A stretch of 64,000 bases of DNA from Pratylenchus scribneri. Its lineage: Eukaryota; Nematoda; Chromadorea; Rhabditida; Pratylenchidae. Under the pieces are notes generated by a model. The model worked only from the letters and a program-made list of their open reading frames with translations, was not told the DNA's origin and made no database searches. A program made the translations under genes and the position numbers. The stretch covers positions 62,001 to 126,000 of the forward strand of contig JAQSEB010000152.1 of NCBI GenBank assembly GCA_030063045.1, written 5' to 3'. Shown piece after piece: positions 47,801 to 60,235 of this stretch (its first letter is position 1; every line of letters begins with the position of its first letter).

Positions 47801-48782
47801 ATAGCGATAGCTCAAAATGTCATTTGTATACGATTTTATTTTATTACAAAAGAAAGCGATCGGTCATGTTTTTATTTTGAGAGAAGGTCTTCAAAGCAAA
47901 TTTTTCCTTATTTAAATAGAAAAACAAAATGGAACTTGTTAAGTTTACGGGGGGCGAATTTAAAAGAGCTTAGTCTCCCCTTTGGTTTTTGGTTTTAGGT
48001 TAGGATTTGGTTTTAGGATACATGTAAGATGATTATTATCCCATCCTAACCCTAATCCATCCCTGATTGATCCTAACCCAAAATATGACAAGCCAAAGGG
48101 GGGACCAAGCACTTTCCAATTTGACCCCCGTAAGCTTAACAAGTTCCAAAAAACGGAACTAATATAAATGTAATAAACATACGCTAACTGTGGGCTTTTG
48201 TCCTTGCTCTTTTATTTTCTAAACGGGAAATGAAATTTAAAAAATTATTACATTTAAACTTACAAATTTGGGAAACATACTGGCACCGCCGCCGGCAGAA
48301 CTTACAAACAGGCTTTTCCCAGGTTCTTTGCTTTTATTAGGCTGGGGCTGATCAATAATAGTCGATGAGCCTCGCGAAGGTTGATTGGCGAATCTACTTG
48401 CCCCTGGAGTTTGTTTTTGACCGGCAAATATGCTTTCTTGTATTATCACCGGTTGTGGTGGTTTTCCTTCCCCCTCTATTCGTTCAAATTGTCCCGATTT
48501 AACGTTGAACACATCCACATTGCCCAGCGAATCCACATGGCCAAGTTGTTCGGCTTTCTCATTCAATTCCCAAAAACTCTTTTCATTTGTGAATTTGTAT
48601 TGCACAGCATCGGGCACTCCAATAACTTCATGAGGGTGAGCACCAGGCGGAGGAATGAAATTCTTCAGAAGGAATTATTTTTGAAATTAATTATAATTTA
48701 TAACCTTAATATTGGCACTATTTTTGAACATCGCATTGGATTGGTGGAATAAAAAGAGACAAAAAATAATTTGCCAAATCAT
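44883..48782 (-). CDS. Gene B: secreted protein with two SFWE modules
   Basis: Seven exons, 48782-48705, 48662-48264, 48218-48183, 46691-46532, 46196-45975, 45598-45467 and 45121-44883, are phase-consistent (421 aa). Exon 1 is a signal exon identical to gene A's. The first module is VQY...SFWELNE and LGHVDSLGNVDVF (about 46-78). The 36-nt microexon encodes KIKEQGQKPTVS. The second module is IQY...GSFWETY, LGHRNRHGNEDVF (exons 4-5). Then come PGKTMLG, shared with gene E, SLF boxes and a charged helical tail (residues about 345-421) ending FGPHYF. Its partner is gene E, head to head at 50309. Function is unknown; secretion is predicted. Confidence 0.85.
46930..47360. repeat. GC-rich repeat with foldback arm, in gene B intron 3
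   Basis: 46930-47060 matches the left arm of the 33190 foldback ('aaatacgttcatagggccc', 'tccgatagagctcgtcgag'). 47165-47350 is a GC-rich block with flanks 'ttggaactgcgg' / 'ccactggagcagtt' shared with 13650-13830 and 33500-33680. The open frames on both strands here belong to the repeat. Confidence 0.6.
47931..48147. mobile_element. Palindromic MITE, 217 bp
   Basis: The ends 'ggaacttgttaagtttacgg' and its near reverse complement ('ccgtaagcttaacaagttcc') are inverted copies, followed inward by 'gggggcgaattt' against 'aatttgaccccc'. The centre has 'ggttttaggttaggatttgg'. It lies in gene B intron 3, 35 bp from the microexon. No certain target duplication. Confidence 0.65.
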
Positions 48783-50308
48783 TGGACTTTTTTAATTTTT
48801 TTATATGAATTTAATTTATTTAAAATAATTTTTTTTTACTAAGAGAAATGTATTTATAATAATTGAATGACATAGATTATGTTATCGGTAGGAAAATATA
48901 GGCAAATTTTCTGTCTTTCTACTAGGGTAGGACAGAGTCGGTTTTAAACCGGGGTCTTCGGTTTCGGTTTTGGCCGGTTTTGAGTTCACGGTTTCGGTTT
49001 CGGTTTTAGAAAAATCCTCGGTTTCGGTTTCGGTTTCTCGGTTTTGGCGGTTTTTGAAAAATGGTCATAAAAATATCAAAAAATTTTTTTTTCATAAAAT
49101 ATCGAAAAAAATCAAACAAAATAAAATGCAATATTTTCTTAATCAATTTTTATGTTTTTTTTCTGGGTCCGTTTAAATGAAAATGGCCTCAAAGGAAAAA
49201 AAATTATTCAAAATTGCCCCGCAGGGAAAAATCAGAACAAAAAAGGTCTGATATGAAAGAATTTTAATTAAAAATGCGCATCTAATAATAGAAAAATTTG
49301 AGTAAAAATAGTCCCGTAGGGAGAAAATTAATCAAATATTGCATTGCACAAAGCCAAAATGATTCAATAGAGAGAAAATTTAAACTATAATGTGCCCCGT
49401 TAGGGGAAATTTCAGCCAAAAATTGACTGTAGGCGGTAAATTTTAGTCAAAATTGCCCGATAGGGAAAAATTTTTACCAAAAATGCTTTCTAAAGATAAA
49501 ATTTTAAGCCAAAAATGCTCCGCTAGGGAAAATTTTCAGTAAAAAATGGCTACTCAAGGCATGTTTTAACCAAAAATTGGCCTTCTGGGCAAAATCTAGA
49601 AACCGAAAAACCGATCGGTTTTGACCCTCGGTTTCGGTTTTGGCCGGTTTTTGAATCTCGGTTTCGGTTTCGGTTTTTAGACCTAAAATCCTCGGTTTCG
49701 GTTCCGGTTTCGGTTCGGTTAACCGAACCGATCCTACCCTACTTTCTACCATTCTTAAAAATGATATTTTGTAGTTTCCTACCAATTCCTATCATTTCTA
49801 TGATGGGCCAATTGAAAATAAAATTACACGATGTGAAGGAAAAATTTATAAAATTTATAAAGAAATTAATAAAATTAATTTTTGAATATTATTTTTCGCT
49901 AAAAATGCTTATTTAAAATTTTATTTTATCGAAATATCTATTAAATGATGTTGAATTTGTTCTCAATTCATCAAAAACATTTATAAAATATGTTTTTATG
50001 AGTTTGAAGCTAAGCATTTATTTTAATATATTAAATCAAAATTTAGATATTTCTTTTAAATTTTATTCCCTCTTCAATTTGCCCATAAAATTAAATGGTT
50101 TTCAATCGAAATAGTAGAAAAATGTAGGAATTGAATAAAGATCATTTCTAGTGCAATATAGAAATTCGCAAAATTTGCCTACATTTTCCTACCAAAAAAA
50201 AATCAATACAATCCAATAAATATATTTATTACTTTTTATAAATTTTTTCCAGAAATATTTAAAATAAATTAAATTGTGATACCAATATTGCAAAAAATAT
50301 TAACTCCA
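48783..50308. promoter_or_regulatory. Shared divergent promoter region of genes B and E
   Basis: The start codons of B (48782) and E (50309) face away from each other across 1.5 kb, of which 827 bp are a hAT-like insertion with its duplicated target. The remaining 700 bp or so are nearly identical, in inverted orientation, to 31541-32238 upstream of gene A. This suggests a conserved bidirectional promoter. No specific motif can be assigned by eye. Confidence 0.5.
48923..49741. mobile_element. hAT-like element with CGGTTTCGGTTT edges, 819 bp
   Basis: The inverted ends TAGGGTAGGA / TCCTACCCTA are flanked by the exact 8-bp repeat ctttctac (48915-48922 and 49742-49749). The uninterrupted target, gtagaaag on the plus strand, is present once at 32100-32107 in the inverted duplicate. 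The edges are 'cggtttcggttt' arrays; the core has 'gcccc(g/t)taggg(a)aaaat' words at intervals of about 50-60 bp. No transposase. Confidence 0.9.
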
Positions 50309-53300
50309 ATGATTTGGCAAATTACAATTTGTCTATTTTTATTCCACAAATCCAATGCAATGTTCAAAAATAGTGCCAAAATTAAGGTTATAAAATTTAA
50401 TAATTTTATAAAAAATTTACTTTTTAAAGAATTTCTTTCCTCCAACTCGAGCTATTCCTCAACCAGTTAAAGAAAAGCTAGGAACTCTACAAAACACATT
50501 GCCGGACGGAAGTTTTTGGGGTGTGAATGCGTGCGCCCTACCACCTGGCCATCCGTATTCGCAGGTCAATGTGGATTTGTTCGACGTTGAATTGCGAAAA
50601 TTTGAACAAAAGCGGGTACAGAGAAGCCCACCGGAACCAGTTATTAAAAATAAAAGTATATTTGGAGGGTCAAAACCTCAATCAGCAGAGGGAAATATGT
50701 CGGCCAATCCATCTTCACAAGTCACATCGGCCAGTTTATTTAATGGTCAACACCAGTCTAATAAAGGTAAGATGCCAGCAGCGGCAACACAATCTATCGG
50801 CAATGCCAACATGTTTGTGAATGACAAATTTGTGAGTTTGTTAAATGCAATAAAAATGTTTTAAAAATTTATTTTCTGTTAAGAAAGTGGAGCCAGAAAA
50901 GAATTCAACAATTAGTGTAGGTAAAATTTACGATAAATTTTACCATTTTTTTTTGGTAAATAGATGTTTACGCTACCTAGTGAGGCGAATAAAGTGCCCG
51001 TCGTGCAAAGAGCCGTTAGCATTTTGGGCCCAGCTGCTTGTGAGAAAAAGGCCGCAAGCACGTTTGGACAAAATCAACAAAACGAATCAAAGTTCGACAG
51101 AGCGGGCCCTAAATTAAAGGGCGAAGAAAAACATAGAATACCGGGAAAAACAATGCTAGGAGCAGCAGGCCAGATGATCGAGAGCATGGGGACTTCTTCA
51201 AAGGCTGGCGGGACTCCTCCTCAATTTGTAATGAATAAGAGTATGTTCAACAAAATGGTCCCAATGGATGACCGGACAACCTATGTGCGTTATTATTTAT
51301 TTGTTTTGGGTTAATTTCATTGTTGAATATTCTGTCCATCTCTTTGAATATAATTTCCGGTGAGGCAGGGGTGTCATTTTACCAGGGGAACTCGGCATTA
51401 CCATGGTTTCGATGTTCGGTCAGAGGTTTTGCCGGGTTTTGAAAATGCCGGGATTTTGATCGAGGTTTTCATATGCCAAATTTTTACCGAGTTTTCCAAT
51501 TTTAACAATATTTTTCGCTACGCGATGTGCCGAGTTTTTGTCGAGTTTTTGAAAATTTTTGCCGATTTTTCCGAGTTTTTAGACCCAAATGCCGAGTTTT
51601 TGGGTTTTAGAGATGGCAGCCTTGGGCAAAGGTCAAAAATTATTTTATTTATACTAGAAACATGTAAAATAAGTATTTGGCCAAAAATATAATTTAAAAA
51701 TTTCTATAAAAATGTGGGATAAGAGCTTAAAAATTTTTTTTTAGTTGGCCATTGATCCAAATCAATACTACAGCAATAATATGATGCCATCCTATGGCGA
51801 AGGTAGTAAAAAGTTTAATTGAATTAAATTTTTGAAATTAATTTTTAAAATTTATAAATATTTGATTTAAAATTTCAGAACCAATTCCCATGAGTGGAAC
51901 ACAATATTTTGCTATCCCAGCCGATCAAAATTCAAGTTTGTTTTTTTTTAATTAAAAATATATTTTAAAATTGTGCAAAAATTTATATTACATCATTCAA
52001 AATGGGTTATATTAGTTTAAATTGAAGAAAAAAAAATTGTATTGAAAAAAATTATAATGCTTTGCGGTTCTTAGACCTTAAAATTATATATCCAATCGAT
52101 AGATATCGTCAAGCCGCAACCAATGGTATATATTTGGTTATTTTTCTTATAAAATTAAATTTATTAAACCTTTTAAACTAGGGTTAATTACTCGCAAGCG
52201 GTAATGAAAAAGCGGGTAACGGGTAATGTGGCTAATTAGGGTGCGAGTAACTAGTCGGTTAATTTGCTCGAAATCCTTGCGGGTACCCTACCTGCCAACG
52301 GATAATTAACCCTCGTTTAAACCCTCGTTCAATTCTGATTCAAAACTAATATTTAAAATTGGTAAAATCAAAGTCAGATTATATTATCAAATGTTGCGAT
52401 TCGATGAGATCAATTAAATGGTTTATTGGGTTTTATGGCTTAAGAAAATATCTAAATTTAAGGCAAAACAAATGTAAATTTTTGTACGCTCTGTCTAATT
52501 TCAAATGTACACTTTGAATATTTTGTCATTTATTTATCATGGTATTTTTGCTTAACTTTTCTTTTTCTTTTCTCTTTTTCTTAATAAAAAGATTACAATT
52601 TTTTTTAAATTGTAATTTGTTATGCCCTTATATAAATTAATAAAAAAAATTCAAGGGGTGAAAAAAGGAAAAGTGCCAAAATTAAAACCGAAATAACAAA
52701 TTTTTTGTTTAAATTTAATAAAAAGAATGTTCAAAAAATCGGCCAAAATTGTCAATTACGACGTAATTTTTTCAAGAAATTTTTAAAAGATCATTTTTAA
52801 GATCAAAAATAAATCATTTTTTTCAAATAATTTTTTCAAATTATTTACAGGAAAACACATACTCACCAAAACATTGATCAAATGGGATTATTGGATTAAA
52901 CCGGACCAAACATATTCAATTGCAATTTTTCACGATCGTAAAGAGAACACAAAAGGCTTAGCGGATGACAAATATGATATGGTTAAGTTTGAGTTTGTCT
53001 GCTCTTTTGATACAAATGCCCTAGGACAATTCGGAGTGACAAGTGAGCAGCAAGTTAAATTAATTATCCTTAAATTAAAATAGGAGAAAAGTTTTTTTGC
53101 CGAAATATCGGTTTTTATGAATAACTTTTAATCAATGATCTTTTAAAATTACGAAGTTCCTAATAACTAATAAGTATTCCTATTATCAGAAGCAGGGTGG
53201 GGGAATTTTCATTATAGGGCGGAATTCACATCATCGGGTTGAGGTGAGGGGGAATCACAAAGGAGAAAACATTTTTGTCCATAATGTAATAATTTGTTAG

Positions 53301-55968
53301 TGCATAATCATAGACCAAAAATTTTAAACCCATTCGATAGAATTCATCGAGACGCGTCGATTAATATATAGTTTCTTGGGATTTGATTCAAAACTAAAAG
53401 GGTTATATACCAAAAAACCGTATAGGGTTTAAAAAGTTTATTACTTTGCATTTTGGCAAAAACACGACAAACCATACATCAATAGATGCACTTCGATGAG
53501 ATGTAAATATTGGGCAAAAGGGGATTTAGAATCAAAAATGAAAAAGATACCCACAAAAAACGATTTATGGATAAAAGAATGAAAATTTATTAAAATAATC
53601 CCACATCAATCACTTGCAAAAAGTTAAAAAGAAATAATCCGACAAATAAAATTATATCACTGATTTTTAAGGCAGGGTTCTCATCGGCAAATTTATAATT
53701 CAGATACTAAATTATATATGAAAATTCTTTTGAAAGATTTTTTAAATAATTATTATAAAATGGCTAAAAATTGGTTAATTCAAGCGAAAAATTCATTTAA
53801 ATGTATAAATATTATTCAGTACATATATATAATTGGAATTTCATGTGCCTCAAAAGAAAAATTTTAAAAAAAGCAATATTTAAAAATAAATTAACCAAAA
53901 AATTTCATTTCAGAGATAAATTTTTATTATATAAACACTTTTAAATTTAAGAACTTAGTCATTTTGCCAATTGTCTAATTGCCAAGGACTATTATCGTTT
54001 CATAATAATTGTGCATCCTACTGTGAGTAAATTTTTGGATATATATCAAAATAAGGCAATATAACAGAGGGTAGGGATAGGAACTCAAAAATTGTATTGG
54101 GAATTGGCCTCAGAATCGGTATTTTTTTGAATTTTTTTCGGAATCGGAACGGTATTCAAGCGCCAGAATTCCGTGGAATCAGAATTTTTCAAAAAAAATA
54201 TCGATTAAAAATTGATAAAAATATCCACAAAAATTATGTCCAGAAATAATTTCAGCATTTTTTCTACATCCTCATATTTTTTTCGACAAATTAAATATTA
54301 TCCGAAGAAAATGAACGAATTTTTTATTTAAAAAGGAATTTGATTCAAAAAATAATCCAAATTTTTGGTCAAAACTAGCAAAGGGTCGTCCCCCCTCTGC
54401 TTTTTTCGGAATTTTCCTGAATTCGACAATTTTTTGGAATCGGAACGGAACTTAAACAACGGAATTCCGGCCCCTAACCCTGCAATATAACATTTACGGA
54501 TGTGACATTTGCGGATTGTTTTTATTTTCATAAAAAAAACACCTAAGCGATATTGGACTTTTAAAAGATTCCTATCTAGGCCTAGCCTAAACTATAAATA
54601 TAGTCCTAGTTGCGAAAAAATGGTCAAAACTTATTTATTTGTGAGTTTCTTTGCAAAATAAATACATAGTAATTTATGCTCAGATTGTCCAAAAGGATTG
54701 AACGATGTATTCGAATGATCAGAATTCGCTTATAATACACCTATTAAGCATTTAATTTCTTGTTTTTTTATCAAAAAATAAATAATTCACAAATGTCGGA
54801 TCCACAAATATTCTTCCGCAAATGTCGTATGCAAAATAAAAAAAGTATTTATTCATAATGAGGGAGCGGATTTATATGCAAATGCATATTTCTTAACAGT
54901 AACCTTTACAGAATTCCTAGGTATATAATAGTGTTTTTTATGTTTTTTAAAGTCTAATTGTATTTTGCATATTATCACTGGCAAAAATTGTCCAAAAATG
55001 TAATAAAAATCGAAAAATTGCAAATTTTAAGAAAATTTTGATAAAATTTGCATATTTTAAGAAATTTTTCAGAAATTTGCATATTTTGGTACTTTGTTGC
55101 ATAAATCCGCTCCCCGTTCATAGCGCTACATTTTCTGTGGCAATGGATGACAAGACAATATTAACTCTAGAATAGAAATAGAATATTTTAGGACTAAACA
55201 CTAAAACGATTGCAATAAATAAAGCAGGGATTTATATTTATACTGACTAAAAATCTTGAAATGTTGATGAAAATTTTGTTGAAAAAAGCAAAATATTGAC
55301 AAAATATTGTTAAAATATTGATAAATTTTTTTAAACCATTTGATTTAACAAATATCAAAAATTCCTATTATTCGCTATCAAAAATTATTCATATTTTGTA
55401 TTTATATTCAGAAAATTTTAAATTTTATTTCGAAAAAATTTTATAGATATCAATAAATTTTTCAAAAAATTATCAAAATTTTTCAAAAAAAATTAAATTT
55501 AATAAAATTCTTCAATTTTCCTAATATATATATATATAATATATTAACAAAAATGGATAGTCGAAAAATGCTGAATCATTGACAAAATTTCATGAAAATC
55601 ACAAAAACACCATTAAAAATAGGGTTTTTGATGATTTTCAAATTATTTTAAGTTCGCAAATTAAATATTGATATCAATAAAAATCCGTGCTCGCATAATT
55701 AACAAATACAAATTTGTCAAATTATAAATTTACTATAATGATTAAAATTTTATAGTATAACAAAGATTATCGAGTGCTTAATTATTTCGAGCATTATTGG
55801 CAATTGAAAGAACACCAAAGGCCATATCCTTTGAACTCAATTGATCCGAATGAGGAGTTCATCGATTTTAATCAACTGCCAAAGCCAATGATTTTTTATC
55901 AGACAAAATTGGCGCCATGGCAGCAAATTAAAAGAGGAATGAAAGATTTTTTAGAAAAATGGCGTTGA
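50309..55968 (+). CDS. Gene E: secreted SIF/SFWG protein, 454 aa
   Basis: Eight exons, 50309-50386, 50430-50831, 50884-50916, 50964-51284, 51745-51802, 51879-51935, 52851-53053 and 55756-55968, are phase-consistent. Exon 1 is a signal exon like gene B's, ending MFKNSAKIK. Exon 2 has a degraded module (PDGSFWGVN at about 51-59, NVDLFDVELRKFEQ) then KSIF, ASLF and NMF boxes. The 33-nt microexon encodes KVEPEKNSTIS. Exon 4 shares VSILGPAA, PKLKGEEKHRIPGKTMLG with gene B and ends with KSMF. The C-terminal 140 residues (KTLIKWDYWIKPDQTYSIAI; FEHYWQLKEHQ; LAPWQQIKRGMKDFLEKW) have no counterpart in B. The two shortest exons (58 and 57 nt) rest on phase and splice signals only. Confidence 0.8.
51365..51620. 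mobile_element. Small repeat element in gene E intron 4
   Basis: The block 'caggggtgtcattttacc' ... 'gccgagtttttg' ... 'gagatggcagccttggg' is rich in 'gccgagttttt' words. It shares a core with 1310-1500. The ends are weakly inverted. No target duplication is certain. Confidence 0.4.
52183..52312. mobile_element. Short MITE, about 130 bp
   Basis: The inverted ends 'agggttaattactcgc' and 'cggataattaaccct' enclose 'gcgggtaacgggtaatg' repeats. It lies in gene E intron 6. The flanks share a tttaaac word but not a precise duplication. Confidence 0.55.
54066..54483. mobile_element. hAT-like MITE (GGAATCGGAA family), second copy
   Basis: It is flanked by the exact direct repeat aatataac (54058-54065 and 54484-54491, extendable by a c). 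The edges AGAGGGTAGGGA and GGCCCCTAACCCTGC are imperfectly inverted. The interior matches 11886-12292 ('aaaactagcaaaggg', 'ggaatcggaacgg'). It sits in gene E intron 7. Confidence 0.75.
55210..55705. mobile_element. ATATTGATATCAATA foldback element
   Basis: The edges 'agggatttatatttatac' and 'ttgatatcaataaaaatccg' are roughly inverted around 'caaaatattgataaa' words. It is the same family as 12850-14335. It ends 50 bp before the last exon of gene E. Confidence 0.5.
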
Positions 55969-57878
55969 AAAAAATATTTACATCTTATATCCCCCCGAAT
56001 GGTCTTATTTTATCTTACTACAATATTTCTTCGATGTACCTACTAAGTTCAAAAATTGTCAAAAATAAGTCAATTTTTGGACACAAATAGGTTTTTTTCT
56101 TAAAAGAATTATATTAAATTTGGATTTATTTTTTTTAAAAATGATGCAATTTTTTAAAATTTTATTTTTTGATAAATAAGAAACCAATTCAAATTTTTTA
56201 GAATCATCATTTTGTATAGCAATCGGAAGAGGACATTTACATTTCTTTCTCAGTCACTTCGGTGCCAACGAATTTGAGGAGCCATAGCTCAGCAGCCAAT
56301 TAACTAATTTAATTGTTTTATCCTAGACCCAAATATTCTCTATTCATTGGTATATTGATCATCCGAAACTGTAATGAAAATACAAAAATATAGGCGTGGA
56401 AAAAATTTTATTTTTAGATTATCCTTGTATGGATAGCTATTTTTATGATCTATTAGCCAATAATTAAGGCTATTATAAATGCACTTTAGATTATCTAAAT
56501 TGGTTAATTGGCTGCTGAGCTATGGCTCATCTAAATCGCTGATGAGACCTAATGACAGTGACCGAGATCGAAATGACCCTAACCGAATTAAAATACATAT
56601 ATTTGGATATAACGGCTATGGATATAATTTATTTTAGTAGTGTGAATGCCGGTTTTTCTTCCTTTATAAAGAGTAGATATTTCGCCGAATAATTAATTCT
56701 ACTCATTTTTCATGGCGCTTCCCAGAAAAATGCATATTTTTCAAAATGGGTTAAAGGCGCAGAAGCTGGTATAGAAAACAATTTGTAAAAGAAAAAAAAT
56801 TTCCCTGGATCTAATTTGAAACAAATTCTCAATAATATTTTGCAAGCCAAAAATGTTCCGTCAGGGAAAATTTTGGCTAAAATTTTGGCTAAGAATGTCC
56901 TCATAAGTTAATAAAAACTTGACCAAAAATTGACCCCCAGATAAAAATTAAAAACCGAAAAACAGGACGAACCCTCGGTTTTCGCTTTTCATTGTTTTCG
57001 GACCTCGGCTTTCGCTTCGGTTTTTCGGGAAACCCAGTACCGGTACCGAATACCGAGTAGGCTGGTACCGGCAAGTACCGGTACCGATTTTGATTCAAAG
57101 TACCGGTACCGCTGAACCCTAACATATACCTAAAATTTTCCAGCTATACTCTAAATCTATCTATACCTGGGCCACAGGTAGTGTATAGGTATATGTATAG
57201 AAAGGTATAGGCTTAGGTATAGAATCATCTATACTCTACTTTTTCTATATATATATATATATATACCAATCTCTGTCCGATATCTAACCTAAATCCTAAA
57301 CTCACCCCTAAGCTTAAGCCAAATTTAAATGAATAATAAAATTTTTTATATGGCTCCGAATTGTCCTGGATATATGTTACGCAATTGTACGTGCCCAATT
57401 GTCCATCCAACAATAAACATGCATATAAAAATGAATGGTGTATAATTGTTGAATTTTGTCAATTGAATTTATTTGATTTTTGAATCAAAAAAGGAAAAAT
57501 TATGTGAATTTGGGATTCTATATAGTCGAAATCCAAAAAATACATATTTATGATGAAATACAAGGGAAAAATAGGTATTAGGACAGAGGGTCTAAAACAT
57601 TAACGAACGCTATGCTATAGGTCTCTATTTGGTATGAGTAACCGCAATAAGTTAAAATATTTTTTAGCTTGAAGAATTAAGGGAATTTAAGAAAATCGAT
57701 TAATTTTATGACAAATCACGACTACCAAAAATATTGATATTTAACAGGAAAGTGGAAAATATCAGCTTTTTTTGGACCAAATTTTAATCAAATAACCAAA
57801 AAGAATTCGGCTAGTAAAAGTAGCAAAAAAACTGTAATTTAAATCATCTTTTACAGCGTTTTCGTTTTCACATTCACT
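55969..57878. repeat. Intergenic between convergent genes E and F: repeats
   Basis: It contains a foldback element at 56270-56560 whose arms 'gccatagctcagcagccaa' / 'ttggctgctgagctatggc' are perfect inverse copies. A half element with 'ggtaccggtacc' words ends at 57123 (56905-57123). Microsatellite-like 'atatat' with 'tatacctaggtata'-type words follows at 57130-57270. A fragment of the CAATTGGGCAC repeat lies at 57350-57410. No gene was seen. Confidence 0.55.
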
Positions 57879-59907
57879 TCAAACATTGTCCTTCTCCTTC
57901 TCAATTTGCTTTATCACGAATTGGGTCCTGTCGCCCGGTTTCGCACCTGGCCCATTGCCCGTACGTCCTTCAGCAATGAAAACATTTTCTCCATTTCCTA
58001 GCTGGTATGTTTTGCCTTTAACAAGGACATTACCACCGGCAAAACCAAATTTTTCATCCGCTTTTTGGCCAAGAAACTTAAAAAATATTTTTTATTTTAC
58101 ATAAATTTTTGGATTATTTTCGTTCGTTTTTATATTATTTTAAATAATACTGTATATTTTTTCACTTAATAAGTGAAAAAATTTTATGTCTCATTCTTAA
58201 ATTTGAGACATTTCTGAGCAAATTTTTGCGAATTTTATAAAAAATAATTTAGTCAGAAACAAAATCCAGGATAAATTATTAGAGAATGGGAAATTAAAAT
58301 GATACATACCATAATTTATTACCGTAGTTTTTATATTTATACTAAAATTGTTCGTACTTTTATAATAATTCATTATTTCTTTTCATATCGCTTCGGGCAA
58401 ACTTTCTATTATAAATAAAATTTATAAAAAATTGAATGGATTTTGAGATGATATAAAAATTTCTTCACGATGAATAAAAAATCTGATAATTTAAAAAATC
58501 ATTTAATTTTTTAAAATATTTTTGAAAAGTTTGATTTACTGCTAATTAGATTTTAAACTTTATTCCCATATTATTGAACCCTTTAATTTTATTTTTCTGG
58601 TCGCTTTCTTACTTCATCAGGAATTAGAGCATTGTCACCTTTTGTTTTGCTTTTCACCACTTTACGTTCTTCACCCTGGCCAACAACCAAATATTGTGTG
58701 GAACTGGTTGGCAACGGCTTTTGGCCATCTTTGGCAAACAAGCTCACGCTCATTGGCTTTCCTCCGAACCTGCTCTCAGTTATTTTATTTTTGCCTTTAT
58801 TTTCCTCATTAAAAATGCTGCCTGTCAAATTTGATATAAAGTAAAAATTTAAATATATATAATTTCATTTTTAATTCTTTATAAAAAAAATCTAGGGGGC
58901 TTGCATGCCGAAAATACTAGAATTTTATAATATCTAAATTTTAATTCTTATTAAATATAATTAAAAAATTTGAATTATTCTTGTGAGTGACATATTATAT
59001 TTCCGATTACTCCACCGTTATTGCCTGCGAACATGCTGGCGGACTTGGATTTAGTGAGCGAACGAGCATTATCACGGGGAAATATACTAATGGTGGGTTG
59101 CATCACTTCTTTATTAATATTGCCATCGATACGTTTCATTTTACCAGCATTCGTATCGAACACATCCATATTTTTATTTCGGTCCACATGCCCCAATTGC
59201 CCTAGCCTAGAATTTATCTCCCAAACACTGCCTGATGTTTTTTTATATTGGACCGCCCCGGGGACATCCACTGGTATTTGTTCAGCAGTAACTGGTGCTT
59301 GATACATCTTGAAAATATATTTCAAATGAATTTGCTCAAAAAAAACATACACTAATCGTGGGAATTTTGACGCCAGCTGGCATTTTCTAAAAATTCATTT
59401 AAATAAAAATCTTAAAATGGAAACACTCACAAATTTACCGTTGTCATATATACTGGACGATGTGCTTTGTGAAGGTTGTTTGGCGAATCTACTTGCCCCT
59501 GGAGTTGGTTTTTGACCAGCAAATAAGCTTTCTTGTATTATCACCGGTTCTGGTGGTTTTTCTTCCCCCTCTATTCGTTCAAATTTTCCCTCTCCATCGT
59601 TGAATGCAAAAATATTTTTGTTTCTATCTTTGTAGCCAAGTAGTCCGTCTTTTCCAGTTTTCTTATTCCATTCCCAAACACTTCCGCTCTTCATTATGTA
59701 TTGCTCTGCATTTTCCATTCCTTCAACTGGTTTTTTCTCATAATAATCGGGTACCATGAAATTCTTAAAATGATTTGATAATTATTTTCAAAATTTAAAA
59801 AATTTATTAACCTCGATTTTGGCCTTATTTTTGAACATTCCTTTACATTTTTTTGGCCATAATATAACAAGAATAATGCATATAATGAATTTTTTATTAT
59901 TCGGCAT
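57879..59907 (-). CDS. Gene F: secreted protein with two SVWE modules
   Basis: Six exons, 59907-59812, 59763-59431, 59386-59351, 59307-59016, 58821-58613 and 58076-57879, are phase-consistent (387 aa). The signal exon (MPNNKKFIICIILVILW) ends MFKNKAKIE. The first module has EQY, GSVWEWN near residue 62, LLGYKDRNKNIFAF and GKFERIEG. Then comes PEPVIIQESLFAGQ, nearly identical to genes A and B. The microexon encodes KMPAGVKIPTIS. The second module has VQY, GSVWEIN near 184, LGHVDRNKNMDVFD and GKMKRIDG, undivided by the intron that splits it in gene B. SIF, SMF, GSIF and SLF boxes follow. The C-terminus (TYQLGNGENVF, PGDRTQFVIKQIEKE) is specific to F. Function unknown. Confidence 0.85.
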
Positions 59908-59949
59908 TTGTTGTTTTTTTTGAATATTTATTTAAAAATAAAATATTAA

Positions 59950-60235
59950 TATAAATGATTTTGATAATAAAATTGAGCATATTTATAATACCAATAATTT
60001 CTAGTCAAACTAGAGAAATATTCTTCAATTTTATAGGCAACTACTATTTTTTTAGCATATTTATAGAACCAATAATTTCTAATCAAACTAGAGAAATATT
60101 CTTCAATTTTATAGGCAACTACGATTTTAAAATGAAGCCTAGTAGAATTGACATTTTAAGGGATTGACATTTGAAGGGGGGGGGGGGTGCTGTCTCTTTG
60201 AATATGTAATCAATAGTAAGCCAATGCTCAAATTC
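59950..60235. repeat. Short tandem duplication upstream of gene F
   Basis: 'ccaataatttct(a)gtcaaactagagaaatattcttcaattttataggcaacta' occurs twice, 73 bp apart (about 59990 and 60065). It is followed by a G run at 60176-60188. A decayed third version is at 61690-61760. Confidence 0.6.
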
